Assembly (NCBI GenBank): GCA_009775095.1
Contig: VSOZ01000004.1
Coordinates: forward strand, 1 to 64,000
Origin: Muribaculum sp.
GTDB taxonomy: Bacteria > Bacteroidota > Bacteroidia > Bacteroidales > Muribaculaceae
DNA length: 64,000 nt
Direction of reading: 5' to 3'
Under the pieces are notes generated by a model. That model ran no database searches, was not told the origin of the DNA, and saw nothing but the letters and a program-made list of their open reading frames with translations. Within the stretch, counting starts at the first letter, position 1, and each line of letters opens with the position of its first letter. Position numbers and translations under genes: made by a program. Of the stretch, positions 60,271 through 64,000 are shown in pieces.

Positions 60271-62859
60271 ATGACACGACACCTCAGAAATATAATTCTG
60301 TCGATGATGCTCATAGCACCATTGGCCGCCATGTGCCTTGATGTCGACGCCCCGCGCTACGGAGTACGCATACGCACCTATCCTTCGGCGGCAACGGAGT
60401 TCACATCAATATTACTCGACGACGGCAAGCCCATCGACACCCGCAATGATGATATAACACTCGAAATGGACGTATGGGCACTCCCTGAAAACGCCCTCGG
60501 TTCGATATGCCGTATAATAACCGACACAGGCAAGAACGTGGATCTGCTCTACGGTGTGGGAGAGGAAAATGTCCGCTATCCTGTATTTGTCACAGGCGAT
60601 GACGATGTCATGCTTACAACTCCTCTTGTATATCAACAATGGACGCGCGCAAGCATAAAGATGTCGCCCGCGACAGGTAAAATAACCTTCAATTACGGCG
60701 GCGAAGTGCGCGAGATAGAGTACCCCGGGTTCAAGGGCACAAAAAGCATACGCGTGGCTGTAGGACTGTGTACATTATCCGACTACCTGCTCTTCGATGT
60801 AGCCTCTGTTGCGGTAAAGGATGTATACATATACCGCGACGACAAAAAGATACGCTACTGGAAGATGGAACGTCACAACGGCGACATATGCTATGACGAG
60901 ATTGCCAATGCTCCGGCAAAAGTGGAAAATCCCGGCTGGATAATAGACGAGGCGCTCTCTTGGAATAACATATACACCGCACGCTTCCCCTACTTTCCGT
61001 CGATATCATTTGACCCTATTGTAGCCACATTCTACATGGCCTACAAGGATGACAGCAAGTTATATGTATATCATTCGCCCGAAGGGGCCACAGACACGAT
61101 AAACGTGAACTGTGGCGAGTACGCAGCCAACTTCCCCAACCAGATGATATTCATAAGCCCTCTGCACAAACTGCTGTCATACAATCTTAATGAGAATTTA
61201 TTCTCATCATTCAACGAAGGGCGACAATGCTGGAGCAATGAGCGCAAAAGTACCGTAGAGCACGACTATTGGAACAATACAACCGTATACAACCCGGCCG
61301 ACTCCTCCCTGATAAGTTTCGGGGGATACGGACACTACCATTACAAAAACGTGCTTCTGCGCAGTTACCCGTTCAGCGACCGTGAACAGAGCGCCGTCAC
61401 ACTTGACGAGATACATCCGCGCTATTCGTGCAGCTCGGTACTTGTCGACAGCCTGCTTTACATATTCGGAGGTCGCGGATGCCCTTCCGGACGTCAGGAA
61501 CTGGCACCACGCAACTACTATGACCTTTATACGGTAAACATAAACACCAACAAAGTCACAAAACTCTGGGGCGACAACACCTCGCCCGTAGGCAATGACT
61601 TTGTACCGAGCGAGAACATGGTCTACGATCCTGAGCGCCATTGTCTGTATATTTGGGCCACTCTCAACGGTGGCACTCTGCTGAGAGCCGACATCGCCAC
61701 AGGCAAGTTTGAGCACATGTCGTTGCCGGCCAATGCCAACATTGAATCCCAGACTCTCTATACCAACCTCTACTACTCCCCCGAGCAGAAAAGCCTCTAC
61801 TCGGTCATTGTTAATTCGGAAGTAAGCGGCGAGTCCACGGTCAATATATTCCGGCTCGACTATCCGCCCATACCGGTATCGTCGCTCGCTCAATACGACG
61901 TATCGGCCGCCCCCGGCTCCAAGTACGGCTACCTCCTTTGGATCATAGGATGTGTGCTTATCGCAACCGTGACTGCCGGATTCTTTATCATACGTAAACG
62001 CAAGTGCGAACGCATCGACTTGACTCCTGTTCAAGAGATAGAGATACCGACAGAAGCCGCCACATCTGCTGATACTGTGGAGCCTAAAACCCTGAAGCTG
62101 AAATCAGTCAAAACAGCGCCCGATACAGAGCCTCACTATGATCTGTCACGCGGTTCGGTGCGTTTTTTCGGAGGTTTCAGAGTATTTGACAGAATCGGCA
62201 ATGATATAACACCGCAATTTACGCCCACGCTAAAGCAATTGCTCATACTCCTTGTACTTTATACCGGTAAAAATCCGATGGGTATACCTAACAACAAGCT
62301 GTTGAGCCTGTTGTGGAGCGACAAAGAAGAGGAAGCGGCTAAAAACAATCGCAATGTATACATGAGCCGTCTGCGCAACCTGCTTACACAGATTGGCGAC
62401 GTCACCATACAGACCCACAACGGCTTCCGCAACATTTGCTTTGGCGAAGGTACCGTGTGCGACTATCTCGAATCTCTTAAATTGTTTGACGAAAGCGACA
62501 GTGAAAACCTCGACCGACTGCTTGAACTACTGTTCAACGGCATGATGTTGCCCAATGTTGAACTTGATTATGTCGACTCGTTCAAAAGCGATTTCTCCAA
62601 CAAGACTCTCGACCTTTTGAGCTCGCTTCTTAAGCAGGAGGATCTGCCCGACAATCTTAAAATGAAGATAGCCGACACTCTGTTTCAGCACGACTTCATC
62701 AATGAGGACGCGCTGCGCATAAAGTGCCGTCTGCTCCACAAACAGGGACGCACCGGAGTAGCGCAGTCAGTATACGCATCATTCTGCAAGGAATACAAGT
62801 CGCTTATGGCGACAGATTATCCTCACTCGCTTATAGACATTATAGAGTCACGTACATAG
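60271..62859 (+). CDS. Membrane-spanning Kelch-like sensor with SARP-type DNA-binding tail
   Basis: This is an 862-residue protein. The start at 60271 gives a clean signal peptide (MTRHLRNIILSMMLIAPLAAMC); 60181 is an in-frame alternative. Residues ~30-190 resemble a LamG-type sandwich (ITLEMDVWALPENALGS, QWTRASIKMSPATGKITF). Residues ~290-530 carry Kelch-like blades (SSVLVDSLLYIFGGRG, SLISFGGYGHYHY, MVYDPERHCLYIWA). A transmembrane segment lies at ~554-576 (YLLWIIGCVLIATVTAGFFI), then basic residues. The cytoplasmic part has a winged helix (~630-720: LKQLLILLVLYTG, NNKLLSLLWSDKEEEAAKNNRNVYMSRLRNLL) and a helical C-terminus with DALRIKCRLLHKQGRTGVAQSVYASFCKEY, the BTAD-like pattern of SARP regulators. 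It is divergent from GH31 and probably controls the PUL; the ligand is unknown. Confidence 0.65.
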   Translation: MTRHLRNIILSMMLIAPLAAMCLDVDAPRYGVRIRTYPSAATEFTSILLDDGKPIDTRNDDITLEMDVWALPENALGSICRIITDTGKNVDLLYGVGEENVRYPVFVTGDDDVMLTTPLVYQQWTRASIKMSPATGKITFNYGGEVREIEYPGFKGTKSIRVAVGLCTLSDYLLFDVASVAVKDVYIYRDDKKIRYWKMERHNGDICYDEIANAPAKVENPGWIIDEALSWNNIYTARFPYFPSISFDPIVATFYMAYKDDSKLYVYHSPEGATDTINVNCGEYAANFPNQMIFISPLHKLLSYNLNENLFSSFNEGRQCWSNERKSTVEHDYWNNTTVYNPADSSLISFGGYGHYHYKNVLLRSYPFSDREQSAVTLDEIHPRYSCSSVLVDSLLYIFGGRGCPSGRQELAPRNYYDLYTVNINTNKVTKLWGDNTSPVGNDFVPSENMVYDPERHCLYIWATLNGGTLLRADIATGKFEHMSLPANANIESQTLYTNLYYSPEQKSLYSVIVNSEVSGESTVNIFRLDYPPIPVSSLAQYDVSAAPGSKYGYLLWIIGCVLIATVTAGFFIIRKRKCERIDLTPVQEIEIPTEAATSADTVEPKTLKLKSVKTAPDTEPHYDLSRGSVRFFGGFRVFDRIGNDITPQFTPTLKQLLILLVLYTGKNPMGIPNNKLLSLLWSDKEEEAAKNNRNVYMSRLRNLLTQIGDVTIQTHNGFRNICFGEGTVCDYLESLKLFDESDSENLDRLLELLFNGMMLPNVELDYVDSFKSDFSNKTLDLLSSLLKQEDLPDNLKMKIADTLFQHDFINEDALRIKCRLLHKQGRTGVAQSVYASFCKEYKSLMATDYPHSLIDIIESRT

Positions 62860-62884
62860 CACTACTATAACCAAAATTATAATC

Positions 62885-64000
62885 ATGCCAAAAAGACTTT
62901 TATTTTCGGCGCTGCTGTTATTGGCGGCGTCAGTGACGGCATTTGCCGAAAAAACCGCATTTGAAGGCGAAAAGAGCCAATGGCGGGGATGTGATCTGTA
63001 TAAGTTTTCACTCGAAGGACGCGAAGTATGCGTAGCCATGCCTGACAAACCGCTGGAAGGAAATCCGTGGGTATGGCGTCCTGCATTTTTCGACGCTTTC
63101 CCGGCTATTGATGAAGCTCTTATCAAAGAGGGCTTTCACATAGCGTACTTCAACACCACCGACGAGTGGGCGAGACCGGAGGCCATCGAAGCCGGCCAAA
63201 AATTTTATGACCTTATGGTAAACCGCTACGGGCTTATGCCCAAAGTGGTAATGGAGGGACTGAGCCGTGGCGGATACTACTCCTTGCGCCGGGCACAGCT
63301 TTACCCCGAGACAGTAGCGTGTCTGCTGCTTGACAATCCGCTATGCGACATATTTGAGCTTGCACAAAACGATGACTGGTGGACCGACGTGTCCAGTAAA
63401 TGGCACCGCACCGGCAACCCGCCGCGCAGAGGCGAATTTACAGAAAACGCCATCTACAACATCGACGTCATAGCACGAGCCGGAGTACCTGTACTGCTGC
63501 TTAGCGGAGGTGCCGATACGATAGTGCCATATGAAAGAAACGGTCGCATAATAAAAACGGTATATGACCGTTACGGTGCTCCGCTAAAATCAATAGTACG
63601 TCCCGGCGGTGCACATCATCCCCACGGTCTTGACAAGCCCGAGTCTGTAATCACATATCTGAAAAAAGCTGTGTACGGCGACCTCAAGCAGCAGAACGGG
63701 CCTAAAAAAGTGGCATGCATAGGCAACAGCATAACCGAGGGAGTAGGCACAACCGACCCCGCTACAAAGGCATACCCCGCCGTGCTGCAGGACATGCTCG
63801 GCGACGGTTATGAGGTTCGCAATTTCGGCGTTAGTTGCTCTACGGTACTGAAGAAGGGCACCGATGCCGGACGTCCGTTCTCATACATCGACACCGATGC
63901 ATGCCGCAAGGCTATCGACTACAATCCTGACATCGTTGTCATAAAACTTGGCGGAAACGACAGCAAGGCATGCAACTGGCAGTACAAAGATGAATTCGCG
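62885..64000 (+). CDS. Two-module exported esterase: alpha/beta hydrolase plus SGNH hydrolase (partial)
   Basis: The frame is open from the ATG at 62885 to the window edge (372 codons, no stop), so the gene is truncated by the window. It has a signal peptide (MPKRLLFSALLLLAASVTAFA). Module 1 (~25-270) is an alpha/beta hydrolase: PWVWRPAFFDAFPAIDEALIK, nucleophile elbow GLSRGG with Ser127, VPVLLLSGGADTIVPYE, and GGAHHPHG for the His. Module 2 begins near residue 275: CIGNSITEG with Ser282 as block I nucleophile, NFGVSCSTVL, and KLGGNDSK as the Gly/Asn blocks of SGNH esterases. The His block is beyond the edge. This arrangement is typical of carbohydrate esterases removing acetyl or other acyl groups. 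It starts 25 nt after the regulator. Confidence 0.8.
   Translation, partial: MPKRLLFSALLLLAASVTAFAEKTAFEGEKSQWRGCDLYKFSLEGREVCVAMPDKPLEGNPWVWRPAFFDAFPAIDEALIKEGFHIAYFNTTDEWARPEAIEAGQKFYDLMVNRYGLMPKVVMEGLSRGGYYSLRRAQLYPETVACLLLDNPLCDIFELAQNDDWWTDVSSKWHRTGNPPRRGEFTENAIYNIDVIARAGVPVLLLSGGADTIVPYERNGRIIKTVYDRYGAPLKSIVRPGGAHHPHGLDKPESVITYLKKAVYGDLKQQNGPKKVACIGNSITEGVGTTDPATKAYPAVLQDMLGDGYEVRNFGVSCSTVLKKGTDAGRPFSYIDTDACRKAIDYNPDIVVIKLGGNDSKACNWQYKDEFA

Overview
The window is chromosomal DNA from a Bacteroidota (order Bacteroidales) bacterium, most likely a gut Muribaculaceae/Bacteroidaceae-type commensal. The basis is direct: SusC/SusD pairs, Mfa1-type fimbriae, many SPII lipoproteins with a Cys just after the signal, and TAnnTTTG (-7) promoter boxes typical of this phylum. 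I see no rRNA, tRNA, CRISPR array, transposase, integrase or phage gene. The family-level assignment is an inference.

Layout. (1) 313-10432 (+): a seven-gene Mfa-type fimbrial locus: two assembly-associated proteins (DUF3575; DUF3868/OmpA-like), an Mfa1-like major subunit, an Mfa2/FimB-like anchor, and three fimbrillin-like accessory or tip lipoproteins. A terminator follows at 10468-10507. (2) 10491-11143: a ~320-bp non-coding sequence present twice in tandem and packed with small palindromes. (3) 11437-18504 (+): a large TPR protein, an outer-membrane barrel and a GH3 beta-glucosidase, closed by a clear terminator. (4) 18558-22640 (+): a conspicuously AT-rich two-gene cassette encoding a SIR2-like/TIR protein and a membrane-anchored STAND-type ATPase. 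This is the best candidate for an immune (anti-phage) system. (5) 22855-26017 (+): glycogen branching enzyme and a Tat-exported dipeptide epimerase. (6) 26020-34188 (-): a seven-gene run of exported proteins (two CsgG-like paralogs, an LPP20-like protein, a transglutaminase-like protein and three unassigned ones) read from one promoter with a C9 tract beside it. (7) 34499-35761 (+): a DUF4143-type ATPase preceded by a 23-bp tandem repeat. (8) 35907-37439 (+): a secreted carboxylesterase. (9) 37529-59976 (-): a polysaccharide utilisation locus (PUL) in three blocks: GH31; DUF4988 lipoprotein-SusC-SusD-DUF3823-GH71/99-like-GH43-GH3; and GH2-CBM6/GH43-GH71/99-like. (10) 60271-64000 (+): a membrane-spanning SARP-like regulator with an extracytoplasmic Kelch-like region, followed by a two-module esterase cut by the window edge.

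How it fits together. SusC/SusD with the DUF3823 and DUF4988 lipoproteins would capture and import a glycan. The GH43, GH3, GH2, GH31 and GH71/99-like enzymes plus the terminal esterase would trim it; the set suggests a decorated hemicellulose or arabinose/xylose-containing glycan, but the substrate is not readable from sequence alone. No HTCS or ECF-sigma regulator is visible within the PUL, so the Kelch-SARP sensor divergent from GH31 is the natural regulator candidate. Several strong hairpins sit between PUL genes and probably set unequal expression.
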